The notes beneath the pieces were generated by a model that did not search any database, was not told where the DNA came from, and worked only from the letters and a program-made list of their open reading frames with translations. Both the position numbers and the translations under genes were made by a program. Positions 1-8,912 of a DNA stretch of 64,000 nt are shown here, in pieces. The stretch's first letter is position 1, and every line of letters begins with the position of its first letter. The DNA comes from Lachnospiraceae bacterium M18-1 (GTDB lineage Bacteria > Bacillota > Clostridia > Lachnospirales > Lachnospiraceae). Location of the stretch: NCBI GenBank assembly GCA_000403295.2, contig KE159605.1, positions 2,006,193 to 2,070,192 on the forward strand, written 5' to 3'.

Positions 1-55
1 AGCTTCCGGCTCCAAACTCAATGTTCTGAGGTATTTTAAAATTAAAATCCTTCAT
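1..55 (-). CDS. Iron-containing alcohol dehydrogenase, N-terminal fragment
   Basis: Only the first 18 codons lie in the window. They read MKDFNFKIPQNIEFGAGS, the usual opening of group III iron-dependent alcohol dehydrogenases, where the FGAGS turn starts the nucleotide-binding strand. It follows the acyl-CoA synthetase alpha gene by 26 bp on the same strand, so it is probably the last step of that operon, reducing the aldehyde made by the acylating dehydrogenase to an alcohol. Family members include 4-hydroxybutyrate dehydrogenase and sulfoacetaldehyde reductase; the substrate cannot be told from this fragment. Confidence 0.7.
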   Translation of the reverse strand, partial: MKDFNFKIPQNIEFGAGS

Positions 56-81
56 AGTGCCCCCTTATCCTGATCCGCATT

Positions 82-999
82 TCAGTCGATCTGCGGTTTT
101 AATGTCTGTAATCTGCCGTTAGTGCGCATATTATACTCTGCAATATTTTCTACGATCTTTCCCAATGTCGGGCATACGGTAACACCGGCTTCTTCTAATG
201 CCGCCACCTTTGATTTTACCGTGCCCATACCTCCGCTGACGATCGCCCCTGCATGGCCCATCCGTTTATTTTCTGGAGCGTACATTCCTGCGATGTATGC
301 ATATACCGGTTTTTTGAGCCCCAGTTCTTTAATCTTGGCCGCCGCCATCTCTTCACTGGTTCCTCCGATCTCCCCGATGATGACGATCGCATCTGTGTCG
401 TCATCTTCTGCAAAATACTCCAGTACATCTGCATGGTTCATGCCAATGATCGAGTCTCCGCCGATACCCACACATGTAGAGAGCCCGTAGCCTTTAAATG
501 TAAGATTGGAGGCTGTCTCATGGGTCAGTGTCCCGCTCCGGGAGATAATGCCGATATGCCCCTGTCCGTAGATATAATCCGGCATGATGCCGATCTTTGC
601 CTTACCGGGCGAGATCACCCCGATCGTATTCGGTCCCACGACCCTGGCCCCGGTCTGCTTTGCATGATTGACAATATGAAGAGCATCCATGACCGGAACA
701 AATTCCGTAATGATCACCAGAAGCCTGATTCCCTCGTCCAGCGCCGCGATCGCCGCATCATGAACGAACTGTTTGGGGACGATCAGCATCGCCGCCGTGA
801 TCTCCGGGAATTTCTCTCTTGCATCCGCCACTGTATTGAATACCGGCACGCCTTCCACTTCCTGCCCGCCTTTTCCCGGCGCAACACCTGCCAGAAGCTT
901 TGTGCCGCTTTCCAGTGTTCGCTTACAGTGAATGCGTCCCTGCTTCCCTGTGATACCAATGATCAGCATAGACGTATCCTGATCGATTAAAATACTCAT
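82..999 (-). CDS. sucD: ADP-forming acyl-CoA synthetase, alpha subunit (SucD family)
   Basis: At 305 aa this matches the succinyl-CoA synthetase alpha subunit. The CoA-binding Rossmann fold carries GITGKQG at about residues 15-21 and GPNTIGVISPG at about 122. The phosphohistidine is His249 in RMGHAGAI. With the adjacent beta subunit it should interconvert acid + CoA + ATP with acyl-CoA + ADP + Pi through a phospho-His. The cluster has no other TCA-cycle genes but does have an acylating aldehyde dehydrogenase, an iron alcohol dehydrogenase and an anion importer. I infer a dedicated catabolic ligase for an imported acid; the symbol names the family, and succinate as substrate is unproven. Confidence 0.85.
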   Translation of the reverse strand: MSILIDQDTSMLIIGITGKQGRIHCKRTLESGTKLLAGVAPGKGGQEVEGVPVFNTVADAREKFPEITAAMLIVPKQFVHDAAIAALDEGIRLLVIITEFVPVMDALHIVNHAKQTGARVVGPNTIGVISPGKAKIGIMPDYIYGQGHIGIISRSGTLTHETASNLTFKGYGLSTCVGIGGDSIIGMNHADVLEYFAEDDDTDAIVIIGEIGGTSEEMAAAKIKELGLKKPVYAYIAGMYAPENKRMGHAGAIVSGGMGTVKSKVAALEEAGVTVCPTLGKIVENIAEYNMRTNGRLQTLKPQID

Positions 1000-1000
1000 C

Positions 1001-2134
1001 TTACCGTGCCTCCTTCATATTCAATAATGCAACAGCCGCTTCATCGGTGGTTCCGAACTTTGTCTGGGCAAATCCAAGCTCCTCGTAGATCGCCCATCCC
1101 TGCTCCTGGTTAAACCCGCGGCTTTTCACCGCGACCGGTTTGCTGCTGCCTACTTCTTTGTAAGCACGGCTGATTCCCTCTGCCATTTCTGCGCAATTAT
1201 TGATCCCGCCGAAGACATTGACCAGAATATAATCCGTCTTTTTATTCTGGAGCAGGATACGCATGGCCTGATAGGTCTTCTCTGCCGTCACTCCGCCTCC
1301 AAGATCCAGGAAATTATTCACCCGGCCTCCATAGTGGCGAATCGTGTCCATAGTCGCCATACCGATGCCGGCGCCTCCTGCCATCGTTCCGATATCTCCT
1401 TCCGGATCCAGTTCGATATATGTAAGATCGTACTTCTGTGCTTCTTCTTCCTGCATGGACCTCTGCTGCGACGTCCGGGGGAGAAGCGTATAATCTTCCT
1501 GGCGGTACAGGCTGTTGTCGTCAATGACCAGTTTGGAATCAATTGCCATCAGGCTCTCATCCTCCAGCACTACGAGAGGGTTGATCTCAATCGTGGTCGC
1601 ATCCAGTGCAAAGCATGCCTTACACAGCTTCTCCGCAATCTCCACCACCTGATCCATACGTTTCCCGGGAAGGTCAAAAACCGCTGCCGCCTCACGGAAA
1701 CTCTGCGCGCAGAATCCGTCCGTACAGTCAAACCGCAATAACTTCTCCGGAGATTTTACCGCCAGTTCTTCAATCTCCATCCCGCCGAACGGGGTAAAGA
1801 GCATGACCATCGTGCGGTTCTTTACATCCAGCGTCATTCCCAGATAGTATTCCTCTTTGATCGGAAGAAATCCGCATGCGATCACTCCCTCCATAGATTT
1901 CCCGTTGATCGTGATCTCTTCGATGATCTTCTTTGCTTCCCGCAGCTCCTCTTCTGACTTCACCACCCGGACAGCTCCTGCTTTACCTCTTTTTCCAGAC
2001 AGGATCTGCCCTTTCAATACGCAGGGATACACAATCTCTTCCGGAATATCCTCGCCGGCCAGGAGAATGCTTTCATTGACCGGAATGCCGAACCGCTTCA
2101 GCTGGGCCTTCCCTTCTATCTCTAAGTAATCCAT
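1001..2134 (-). CDS. sucC: ADP-forming acyl-CoA synthetase, beta subunit (SucC family)
   Basis: This 377-aa protein has an N-terminal ATP-grasp domain (about residues 1-220) and a C-terminal CoA-ligase domain with the glycine-rich segment GGAGIGMATMD near residue 253. Length and domain order match SucC. It ends 1 bp before the alpha subunit start, so the two are translated together as a heteromeric synthetase. It sits 33 bp downstream of the acylating aldehyde dehydrogenase. It probably supplies the acyl-CoA that the dehydrogenase reduces. Family assignment is secure; the acid is not known. Confidence 0.85.
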   Translation of the reverse strand: MDYLEIEGKAQLKRFGIPVNESILLAGEDIPEEIVYPCVLKGQILSGKRGKAGAVRVVKSEEELREAKKIIEEITINGKSMEGVIACGFLPIKEEYYLGMTLDVKNRTMVMLFTPFGGMEIEELAVKSPEKLLRFDCTDGFCAQSFREAAAVFDLPGKRMDQVVEIAEKLCKACFALDATTIEINPLVVLEDESLMAIDSKLVIDDNSLYRQEDYTLLPRTSQQRSMQEEEAQKYDLTYIELDPEGDIGTMAGGAGIGMATMDTIRHYGGRVNNFLDLGGGVTAEKTYQAMRILLQNKKTDYILVNVFGGINNCAEMAEGISRAYKEVGSSKPVAVKSRGFNQEQGWAIYEELGFAQTKFGTTDEAAVALLNMKEAR

Positions 2135-2167
2135 ACCATTTATCCTTTCTTAACTGCTGATATCAAC

Positions 2168-3544
2168 TTAATCCCAGGCCATCTCCGGATCTGGAAGGTA
2201 GGACTCCTCATAGGGGTATCCTACACGAGTAATATTCATCAGATGTTCATAGTTAAAGTTTCCGCTGAAGCTGTTATTTCCCCAGGAACCGCAGCCCAAT
2301 GTTGTCGTAGGGGTAAATCCGTTCGTCGGGCTTCCGCCGCCTGTCGTACCTGCCGGCTGGTTTACGATGCATCTGGATACGGAACATTGGATCGCCGCAT
2401 ATTCCACGTGCTCCGGTGTGTTGGAATGCACTGCGATACTGTGGCCTTTTCCTTCAAATTCCAGGTTCTCCACCATCTTCGCGACGCCTTCCTCAAAAGA
2501 TCCGTATGGCATCAGATTGATGACCGGACACAGCTTTTCGCGGCACAGATCGTCGCCTGATCCGACTTTCTCTGCTGTAGCAGCGATGACACGTGTTCCC
2601 GCCGGAACCTGGATGCCGATCTTTTCTCCTACCTGTTCGGCGCTCAATCCCACAACTTCTCTGCTGATCGGGCCGCCTCCCGGAAAGATTCCTTCGCGCA
2701 GCTTTGCCGTCTGCTCTGCTCCTTCTACATAAAATGCACCCTGGGCTTTAAATTCCCTGACAAATTCATCAAATTTTTCTTCCGGGATAAACGCGGTCTG
2801 TTCCCCCAGACAGATCAGTCCATTGTCAAAGCTTCTTCCAAGAATGATCTTCGCCGCCGCGTCTTTGAGGTCTGCGTCTCTGTCTACGATACACTGGACA
2901 TTGCCCTGTCCTACCCCAAGGGATGGCTTTCCGCTGGAATATGCCGCCTTCACCATGCCTGGTCCTCCGGTTGCCACGATCACATCCGCCGCACTCATCA
3001 ATTCCCCGGTAGCCTCAATGGAGACTTCCTCCAGGCCCAGGATCAGATCCTTTGGAAGCCCCAGCTTCTCAAGTTCCGCCTGGAACATCTCAACAAGCAG
3101 CGCTGTGCACTTTACCGCACGCGGATGGGGCGCAAAGATAATCGAGTTACGTGTCTTCAGCGCGCTGGCTGCATTTCCCATCGGAGTAACCACCGGATTC
3201 GTAGACGGGATGACTGCTGCCACGACCCCTACCGGTTTTGCGACCTCCAGCATACGCTTCTCCTCAATCCTTCTGATCACGCCGACCGTTTTCTTGTCTT
3301 TGATGCTCTTCCAGATCAGTGCGGATTTGTTGCGGCATTTCGCGATCTTATCCGCCTCACATCCCATACGCGACTCCTCTGCCGCCATCGGTCCAAGAGT
3401 CTGTGCATTGTCAAATACGATCTTGCAGACTGCCCTTGCCGCGGCATCCGCCTGTTCCTGTGTCGCAAATTCAAACTGCTTCTGTGCTGCTCTTGACCGC
3501 GCAACGAGCTCTGCCACACCTGCCATCTTTTTCTCTTCGCTCAT
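2168..3544 (-). CDS. CoA-acylating aldehyde dehydrogenase
   Basis: A 458-aa stand-alone acylating aldehyde dehydrogenase, without the C-terminal alcohol dehydrogenase found in AdhE. The catalytic cysteine is Cys245 in GLICLGEQTAF, and IPSTNPVVTPMGNA near residue 112 belongs to the nucleotide-binding region. The family includes acetaldehyde, succinate-semialdehyde, propionaldehyde and sulfoacetaldehyde dehydrogenases (SauS type). Between an acyl-CoA synthetase and an anion transporter it most likely reduces an acyl-CoA with NAD(P)H to the aldehyde, or runs in reverse. Start chosen at MSEEKK behind a GGAGG-type site. No shell-protein genes are visible, so a microcompartment role is not supported here. 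Confidence 0.85.
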   Translation of the reverse strand: MSEEKKMAGVAELVARSRAAQKQFEFATQEQADAAARAVCKIVFDNAQTLGPMAAEESRMGCEADKIAKCRNKSALIWKSIKDKKTVGVIRRIEEKRMLEVAKPVGVVAAVIPSTNPVVTPMGNAASALKTRNSIIFAPHPRAVKCTALLVEMFQAELEKLGLPKDLILGLEEVSIEATGELMSAADVIVATGGPGMVKAAYSSGKPSLGVGQGNVQCIVDRDADLKDAAAKIILGRSFDNGLICLGEQTAFIPEEKFDEFVREFKAQGAFYVEGAEQTAKLREGIFPGGGPISREVVGLSAEQVGEKIGIQVPAGTRVIAATAEKVGSGDDLCREKLCPVINLMPYGSFEEGVAKMVENLEFEGKGHSIAVHSNTPEHVEYAAIQCSVSRCIVNQPAGTTGGGSPTNGFTPTTTLGCGSWGNNSFSGNFNYEHLMNITRVGYPYEESYLPDPEMAWD

Positions 3545-3588
3545 AAATCAATTCCTCCCTTAAGTGTTTTATATTTTATGTAATTGTT

Positions 3589-3623
3589 CAGAACAGCAGG
3601 CGGGTCTGCTGCCTGCTGTTCTG
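3589..3623 (-). other. Intercistronic 13-bp hairpin
   Basis: A perfect inverted repeat (CAGAACAGCAGGC and its complement) with a 9-nt loop lies between the transporter and dehydrogenase genes. No U-run follows on the minus strand, so it is more likely an mRNA processing or stability element, or a partial attenuator, than a full terminator. Confidence 0.55.
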
Positions 3624-3638
3624 TCACAATATACTTTG

Positions 3639-3692
3639 TGAAACGGCCGAATGGCCATGGTGGGATGCCCCTGGGTAAATTCTGAATATTAA
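3639..3692. repeat. Intergenic repeat B, copy 1
   Basis: This stretch opens with AAACGGCCGAATGGCCATGG and shares a pattern of about 55 bp with a segment near 15.70 kb (AAACGGCCGAGTGGCCATAG, then a GGG-rich tract and CTGAATA). It lies between the transporter and aldehyde dehydrogenase genes and has no coding potential. The identity is moderate outside the first 30 bp. Function unknown. Confidence 0.5.
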
Positions 3693-3703
3693 TGGTACCT
3701 GAT

Positions 3704-5131
3704 TTAGAATGACCAGTTAGAAAGTGTACCGAATCCCGGCCATAATTTGATGCATGCATATCCGAAGATCAACGCTACAAGGAGACGCACTATTACCATC
3801 GGGATTCCCTTTTTCATCATCTGATCCGAAGGCAGGCCGTAGGAGATCGGAATCGCCCGGACGCTGACCGGAAGCAGGAACTCCGCGTTATATGCAAATA
3901 CTGTCGCAAACCAGTAAGGAATCGGATTTAATCCAAGATTGGATGTAATACTGATTACGATCGGAATCGTCACTGCTGCTGACACGGTAGAGTTTGTCAT
4001 TTCGGAAAGGATCGTTGCAAACACTGCAAAGATCAGAAATGTCGTAAATCCGCCGTCCAGGTTCAGCTTTCCGACAATGCTCGCAATACCGGCCGCCGCT
4101 CCGGATTCATTGACCAGATTGCCGAGGGCCACGCCGCCTCCGAACAGGAGCATCATGCCCCACAGGGAATTTTCCTGCGCCGCTTCCCATGTAAGGAACG
4201 GTTTCTTATCTTCTCCGGTAAGCAGGAACATCACGCATCCAAAGATCAGGAAAATATAAGCAGGCTCTGCATTTGGCACAAGATTCGCATACAGCGGACG
4301 CGCAAACGCGCCGAATACTGCGATCAGGAATAGGATTCCGCTCAGCTTCTCATCCCGTGACATCGGCCCAAGTTCTGAAAGCAGCTTGTCAAAATATTCT
4401 CTCGTTCCTTTGATCGGCTCACAGCCCCTCCCTATGTACAGCATACAGAGCAGCATGATGATCGTAAGTATGATCAGATACGGAATACTGCGTTTGATCC
4501 AGTCAATGTACATGAACTCTGTTCCAATGTATTCCTGGATAAAAGAGATCGCAGAAACGTTCATCGCTCCCCCGAGCGGAGTTCCGACTCCTCCGATCCC
4601 TGCGCCCCATCCGATCGCCAGCAGGATCGGAATTGCCTGCGGACACTTTGATATCTCTTCATAGCCTGCGGCATGCAGCATTGCGACCGCGATCGGTGTA
4701 TACAGCGCAACTACCGCGACATTCGGCATCATCATTGACAGAACGATACTCGCTACCAGCCAGACAATGATCTGCGACTTCATTGACGGTCCGATCAGGG
4801 AAAGTGCTTTTAAGGCAACCCTGCGGTCCAGTCCTGTACGTGCCCATGCCAGTGACAGCAGGCCTGTACCAAAGATCAGGATGATGCTTCCTGACGCATA
4901 ATGTGAAGTTACGGATCCCATCGGAACCATTGCAAAAATCGCATTTACGATTCCCGGAAGAAGAGCGGTAACCGTCATGTGTACCGGGCGTGTAACCCAC
5001 CAGAAAACCATCCAAAGCAGTGTGCCGAACGCCATCGCTCCCGGCTGTGTCAGAGCTCCCCCCAGTGTAAAGCTTGATAACGCGAAAAGTACCGGACCTA
5101 TTATGATATAGATCAATCTTTTTTTGTCCAT
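3704..5131 (-). CDS. DASS-family anion:sodium symporter
   Basis: A 475-aa polytopic membrane protein of the divalent anion:sodium symporter (SLC13/CitT/INDY) family with about eleven hydrophobic segments. The two repeat-signature loops are visible but altered: MMMPNVAVVALYTPI replaces the usual SNTA-type motif in the first half, and EMTNSTVSAAVTIPI is in the second. Family members carry C4 dicarboxylates, sulfate or sulfonates. It is the first gene of the metabolic operon, downstream of a consensus promoter and a palindromic box, so it probably imports the acid that the CoA synthetase then activates. Start chosen at MDKKRL behind AGGAGA. Confidence 0.85.
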   Translation of the reverse strand: MDKKRLIYIIIGPVLFALSSFTLGGALTQPGAMAFGTLLWMVFWWVTRPVHMTVTALLPGIVNAIFAMVPMGSVTSHYASGSIILIFGTGLLSLAWARTGLDRRVALKALSLIGPSMKSQIIVWLVASIVLSMMMPNVAVVALYTPIAVAMLHAAGYEEISKCPQAIPILLAIGWGAGIGGVGTPLGGAMNVSAISFIQEYIGTEFMYIDWIKRSIPYLIILTIIMLLCMLYIGRGCEPIKGTREYFDKLLSELGPMSRDEKLSGILFLIAVFGAFARPLYANLVPNAEPAYIFLIFGCVMFLLTGEDKKPFLTWEAAQENSLWGMMLLFGGGVALGNLVNESGAAAGIASIVGKLNLDGGFTTFLIFAVFATILSEMTNSTVSAAVTIPIVISITSNLGLNPIPYWFATVFAYNAEFLLPVSVRAIPISYGLPSDQMMKKGIPMVIVRLLVALIFGYACIKLWPGFGTLSNWSF

Positions 5132-5270
5132 TTGTAGTTCTCCTTTTTAGTAAAATTTTTTCCTTCTTACGCCTTTTTGATTCCTTTTTCTCCTTTCCTT
5201 CTGATTTTTTCTTTTTGATATATACTGTCATTTTATATAAGGCCCAGAAGTATGTCGTATCTTGTTTTGT

Positions 5271-5298
5271 ATTATACTCATGCCCATTCTGCTGACAA
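5271..5298 (-). promoter_or_regulatory. Sigma-A promoter for the transporter operon
   Basis: On the minus strand a TTGTCA -35 box and a TATAAT -10 box are separated by 16 bp, with the start of transcription expected near 5264. The leader to the transporter start is about 130 nt and purine-rich on the transcribed strand. The palindromic boxes lie upstream, roughly 80-130 bp from the start site. Confidence 0.65.
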
Positions 5299-5343
5299 TA
5301 CATTTTTCCATTTGTTTCATTTCACAAAATCAGTTTTCAAAAC

Positions 5344-5400
5344 GCAAACGCCGTTTGCACATTTTACGATTCAGTTGCATAATGTGCAAACGGCGTTCAC
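5344..5400. promoter_or_regulatory. Twin palindromic operator, probable IclR binding site
   Basis: Box 1 is a 7-1-7 palindrome (GCAAACG-C-CGTTTGC). Box 2 at 5384-5400 is a near copy in inverted orientation. Between them, 17 nt (5347-5363) are exactly complementary to 5381-5397. This lies upstream of the transporter promoter and directly after the IclR gene, as expected for an IclR-type regulator, often acting as a tetramer on paired boxes. There is no U-tract, so a terminator role is less likely. Confidence 0.6.
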
Positions 5401-5457
5401 CATTTCCTATTCTATTTTCTTTCTGCGGCAGGTGCGGCTCTGCTTCCGTACTTTCTT

Positions 5458-6252
5458 TTAATTCGGATAATAACCCAGTTTCCCTGAGATCCTTGCCGAA
5501 GTGTTCAGCACCGCCCTGGCAAGCTCCCGCTCTCTTTCAGGTTTCTCCAGACTATGGACCGTCGTCGATACGCTGATCGCCGCTACCGGCATACGGTTCC
5601 TGTCAAAAACAGGAGCTGCAACCGATGCCTTATTCAGGGCAAGTTCATTTTTCAACAGGCAATAGCCTTTCTGCCTCACAACGGCAAGTTCATAGTTGAT
5701 CTCTTCCATCTCTGTCTTTGTCTCTTCCGTAAGCTTTCTTCGGTCGCTCTTTTTCAAAATATCCTGAGACTTTGCAGGCGGAAGATAAGCAAGGATCGCA
5801 CGCCCCATTGCCGTACAATACACCGGCTGGCGATGTCCCATCGGTATCGCCAGATTTTTCGTACTCTCGCAGCTGCAGCTGATCATATGGACGATATCCT
5901 CCATCTCCTGTATCCCCATATGGCTGTGCACATTATGCTCATAGGATATCTTCTGCAATTCCGGAAATGCATATCGGTAGATATCATTATTCTGCAGCGC
6001 CGTACCCGCCAGTTCCAAGATCTTCATTCCCGGATAATAACAGCCTGTCAGGTCATCCCGCTGCAGAAATCCCCAGTCCAGCAGTGTATTCAGATGCCGG
6101 GACACCGTACTGATATTGATCCCAAGCTTTGCAGCAATGTCCGAGGTTCTCTGCATCGGTGTCTTTTCATTAAATGTTGACAGTATCGCTAATGTTTTGT
6201 TCAGGCTTTTTGTGTTCGATTCTCTATGCAGGCATTCTGTATCGCGGTTCAT
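5458..6252 (-). CDS. IclR-family transcriptional regulator
   Basis: A 264-aa regulator with an N-terminal winged helix-turn-helix at about residues 18-80 (TSDIAAKLGINISTVSRHL) and a C-terminal GAF-like effector domain to the end (YCTAMGRAILA, AAPVFDRNRMPVAAISV). IclR proteins sense small acids or aromatics. The gene starts inside the stop codon of the TPR gene (ATGA overlap), so its translation is coupled to that gene. The paired palindrome between it and the transporter is its likely target, giving substrate-dependent control of the acid-reduction operon. Confidence 0.9.
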   Translation of the reverse strand: MNRDTECLHRESNTKSLNKTLAILSTFNEKTPMQRTSDIAAKLGINISTVSRHLNTLLDWGFLQRDDLTGCYYPGMKILELAGTALQNNDIYRYAFPELQKISYEHNVHSHMGIQEMEDIVHMISCSCESTKNLAIPMGHRQPVYCTAMGRAILAYLPPAKSQDILKKSDRRKLTEETKTEMEEINYELAVVRQKGYCLLKNELALNKASVAAPVFDRNRMPVAAISVSTTVHSLEKPERERELARAVLNTSARISGKLGYYPN

Positions 6253-8621
6253 GGTGAAATCCTTTCTTCTGGTTTATATCTTTGCTCCGCCTCATCCAAT
6301 GATTGATACCCGTAAAACCGTACCATATGTTCCATCACCATTCTGGCATGGTTCTCCTTGTTCTGCTCCATCTTTTTTATCATTTCCAAATAGAGCAGCA
6401 CTGTCTCATCTGAATATGACCCCAGTTCTCCTCTTGCATAGGTCTCAACCGATGTATTCCATGGAGTATCTTCCCAAGTGTGTACGGCCCTCCCTCGTCC
6501 GGACAGGGCCGGATATTCTCTGGCAAATTCTTCCTCCCACTGTACCTTTTTTGCAATAATATACTCCTCTTGTTTCCTGCGTTCTATGCTTCGTACCGGC
6601 AGATGCTTTTTAAGCTTCTCATACTGTATGGGAGCAGTGCTCTCCATCATACGTGCATATTTTTCACTCAGAAGGTTCCATCCCTTGTCCTCTGCCTCTG
6701 TCAGATCTCTCCGATAGCTCTCCAAAGTCTCCGTATCCCACGTTAAAAACTGGCTTTTACGCATGATGCCAAAGGTCTCATGATCGTCCTGACAGGAAGC
6801 TCTCCCTCCCTCATTCTTCACACTCTGGAATTGATGCCATTCCAGCGCCACCACCTGATCGACCAGTGCTTTAAAATCGGCTTCCTGATCGATATTATTT
6901 ACTTCTTTCATCATTTCCATCTTATGCACCTCCAAAAAGTGCTCCTTGCTCTGTGATAGTCCTTTACGGTTTAGCTCCCGGACAAACAGGCAGCAGATAT
7001 CTTCAATCTGGCTTTCTGCCTCTTCAGGCTTTGCTTCTGCATGAACAGTCATAAGCTTCTGCAGCATAGGTTTCAGATCTTTCATATCTGCAAACATTTC
7101 CATACCCCGCATTTTCCATTTATAGATCGGGATATACATATGATTCAGAAGATATGCCGCCTCTGCCGCCGCATTGATAAATTCCGTCAGGCACAGCCAC
7201 ATTGCGCCGATATCCCGGCGCTTCCTCATCCTGCTATAATTATACTGCCCGGCCTGAGCCATCCTTCCCAATGCGCCGGCAAGTTTAAAACGCCGTACTT
7301 TTTCGGGATATCTCCCAAAGCCCTCCCTGCGACTGGTAAATTCTCCCAGAGGATCTTCGAACACTTCCCCATTCGTCACGGTACAAAGTGCCGTACTCTC
7401 AATCCGGGACCATTCCTCCAGCTCATGGACACGATCCGGCGGCATGGCGTATCCTGTGAATTTTCGGTAGAAATCGTCTGTACACATGACTCCCACCCGG
7501 TCTGCACCATGTTCCGTATCGTTGCGCACCGGGAAGCCCATAAACTCTCCAGGAAGATTTTGATAGTCCTTCTGAAGCTGTTCTCCGATCACTTCATGAT
7601 CTTCCCTGGTAAGCCACAGGCAGAACCCCGGCCCATAATCATGATCTGACGAAAACTCATCATCATATCCCAGGCACTCTGATCCCTCTCCTGCAAGGCC
7701 TGCCGCTATACGCGGCACATATTCCGGATATTTTTCATGAAGCATCGGCCTTCCATATTCTTCGTAGTATTTTCTCGACAGTTCCAAACCTCTGATCTTC
7801 CGGTTCCTTATGGCCTCCCTTCGCGCAAATGTGTCCTGAACCAGATTCAGATTCCTCAGGGTCACCTCATAATCACGGTTCTCGCCGTAATTCTCCCGAA
7901 TCTCCCTCAGTGCCTTTTCATAGTATTCTATCGATGTCTCCAGCCGATCCTTCCTGAAATATGCTTCGCCCAGACCCGACAGCACAGAGGCATAATGTGC
8001 GTCCTTTTTTCCTTCTTTTCCCTCAAAGATACGCCTGGCCTCCTCCATATGCCGCGTTCCTTCTTCTATTTCCTGCCGTGCAAAACAGATATTCCCGATA
8101 TTCGCATGTGTAATAGCCGCTTCCGCCTCGGATTGGTCCAGCTTTAAGATCAAATCCATCGCCTTCTCCAGATCCTGCTTTGCTTCCAAAAGCCTCCCCG
8201 TATCCAGATACAGCAGACTTCGGTTATTATAGAATGCCGCCATCCGGTAATCAGGTTCTGTAAACTCCTCCTTGTAGCATTCGTAAACCTGCTGATAATA
8301 TTCTTCCGCAGGCTCCATCTTTCCCATCATACGATAAGCTGTCGCAATATTCAACAAAATTGTCGCATAATTCACCGTTCTCTGAATCCCCATGTCGCGG
8401 GAAAACTCCTGTACCTTCCGTATACATTCTTCGCATTCCTCAAAACGGCTCGTGACACGGTAATATCCCATAAGCTCATTGAAGATCGTAAGCATTGCCG
8501 CCGTGTCTTCCGCCCTGCGTGCTTTTTCCAGGCCCGACTGCAGAAATGCTTCCAGCCGCCTGGGCTCTCTTTCATATAATTCGTCCAGCTGATCTAAAAA
8601 ATCCTGTAAATGAAACACCAC
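6249..8621 (-). CDS. TPR protein with DUF4037 nucleotidyltransferase-like and DUF4125 domains
   Basis: A 790-aa cytoplasmic protein. Residues 1-260 are TPR helices (for example YATILLNIATAYRMMGKMEP). Residues about 300-500 carry a DUF4037-like domain with the nucleotidyltransferase-type motif GSECLGYDDEFSSDHD at 313-328. The last 190 residues look like DUF4125 (VDQVVALEWHQFQSVKNEGG). Start chosen as GTG behind AAGGGGGG, since no better ATG has a ribosome site. It overlaps the IclR gene by 4 bp. Such fusions occur in Lachnospiraceae but I know of no assigned function; a nucleotide-transfer or signalling role is inference. Confidence 0.75.
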   Translation of the reverse strand: MVFHLQDFLDQLDELYEREPRRLEAFLQSGLEKARRAEDTAAMLTIFNELMGYYRVTSRFEECEECIRKVQEFSRDMGIQRTVNYATILLNIATAYRMMGKMEPAEEYYQQVYECYKEEFTEPDYRMAAFYNNRSLLYLDTGRLLEAKQDLEKAMDLILKLDQSEAEAAITHANIGNICFARQEIEEGTRHMEEARRIFEGKEGKKDAHYASVLSGLGEAYFRKDRLETSIEYYEKALREIRENYGENRDYEVTLRNLNLVQDTFARREAIRNRKIRGLELSRKYYEEYGRPMLHEKYPEYVPRIAAGLAGEGSECLGYDDEFSSDHDYGPGFCLWLTREDHEVIGEQLQKDYQNLPGEFMGFPVRNDTEHGADRVGVMCTDDFYRKFTGYAMPPDRVHELEEWSRIESTALCTVTNGEVFEDPLGEFTSRREGFGRYPEKVRRFKLAGALGRMAQAGQYNYSRMRKRRDIGAMWLCLTEFINAAAEAAYLLNHMYIPIYKWKMRGMEMFADMKDLKPMLQKLMTVHAEAKPEEAESQIEDICCLFVRELNRKGLSQSKEHFLEVHKMEMMKEVNNIDQEADFKALVDQVVALEWHQFQSVKNEGGRASCQDDHETFGIMRKSQFLTWDTETLESYRRDLTEAEDKGWNLLSEKYARMMESTAPIQYEKLKKHLPVRSIERRKQEEYIIAKKVQWEEEFAREYPALSGRGRAVHTWEDTPWNTSVETYARGELGSYSDETVLLYLEMIKKMEQNKENHARMVMEHMVRFYGYQSLDEAEQRYKPEERISP

Positions 8622-8680
8622 ATTCCCCCCTTAAGAACTGTGAATACAGATAAAAAAGTTATTTCCGGCAATTTGCACAA

Positions 8681-8717
8681 AAAAATATCCATATAACTCT
8701 TTTATTAGGATATTTTT
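8681..8717. promoter_or_regulatory. AT-rich inverted repeat upstream of the TPR gene
   Basis: AAAAATATCC and its complement GGATATTTTT are separated by 17 nt, 60-100 bp upstream of the TPR gene start. It could be an operator for the TPR-IclR unit or a weak bidirectional terminator. I see no gene between here and the riboswitch at 9.08 kb; that stretch also holds repeat A and a promoter. Confidence 0.35.
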
Positions 8718-8809
8718 CGCAGAAATTATTTTCAACATACCACGTTTATTCTATTTTTTCAATTATCTTTTCTCCTTATTTTTACAACCATACTGCGCCT
8801 GAAGTCAAA

Positions 8810-8912
8810 GACCCCGCAGCAAGCTGCGGGGTATCTGACCCTCGCGGCAGTCGCCAAATATCCATGCAAGCATGGCCACTTGGCTCGTTGCTTCGCGGGA
8901 ATGAAATTCTTT
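8810..8912. repeat. Structured intergenic repeat A, copy 1
   Basis: A compact stretch of about 100 bp with several perfect hairpins: CCCCGCAGC-AA-GCTGCGGGG at 8812-8831 and CCATGC-AA-GCATGG at 8862-8875, ending in TTGCTTCGCGGGAATGAAAT. A shortened relative sits at 9422-9449. A minus-strand open frame of 66 codons crosses it but has no ribosome site and is probably a by-product. It looks like a dispersed palindromic (REP or MITE-like) element or an RNA. Confidence 0.55.
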
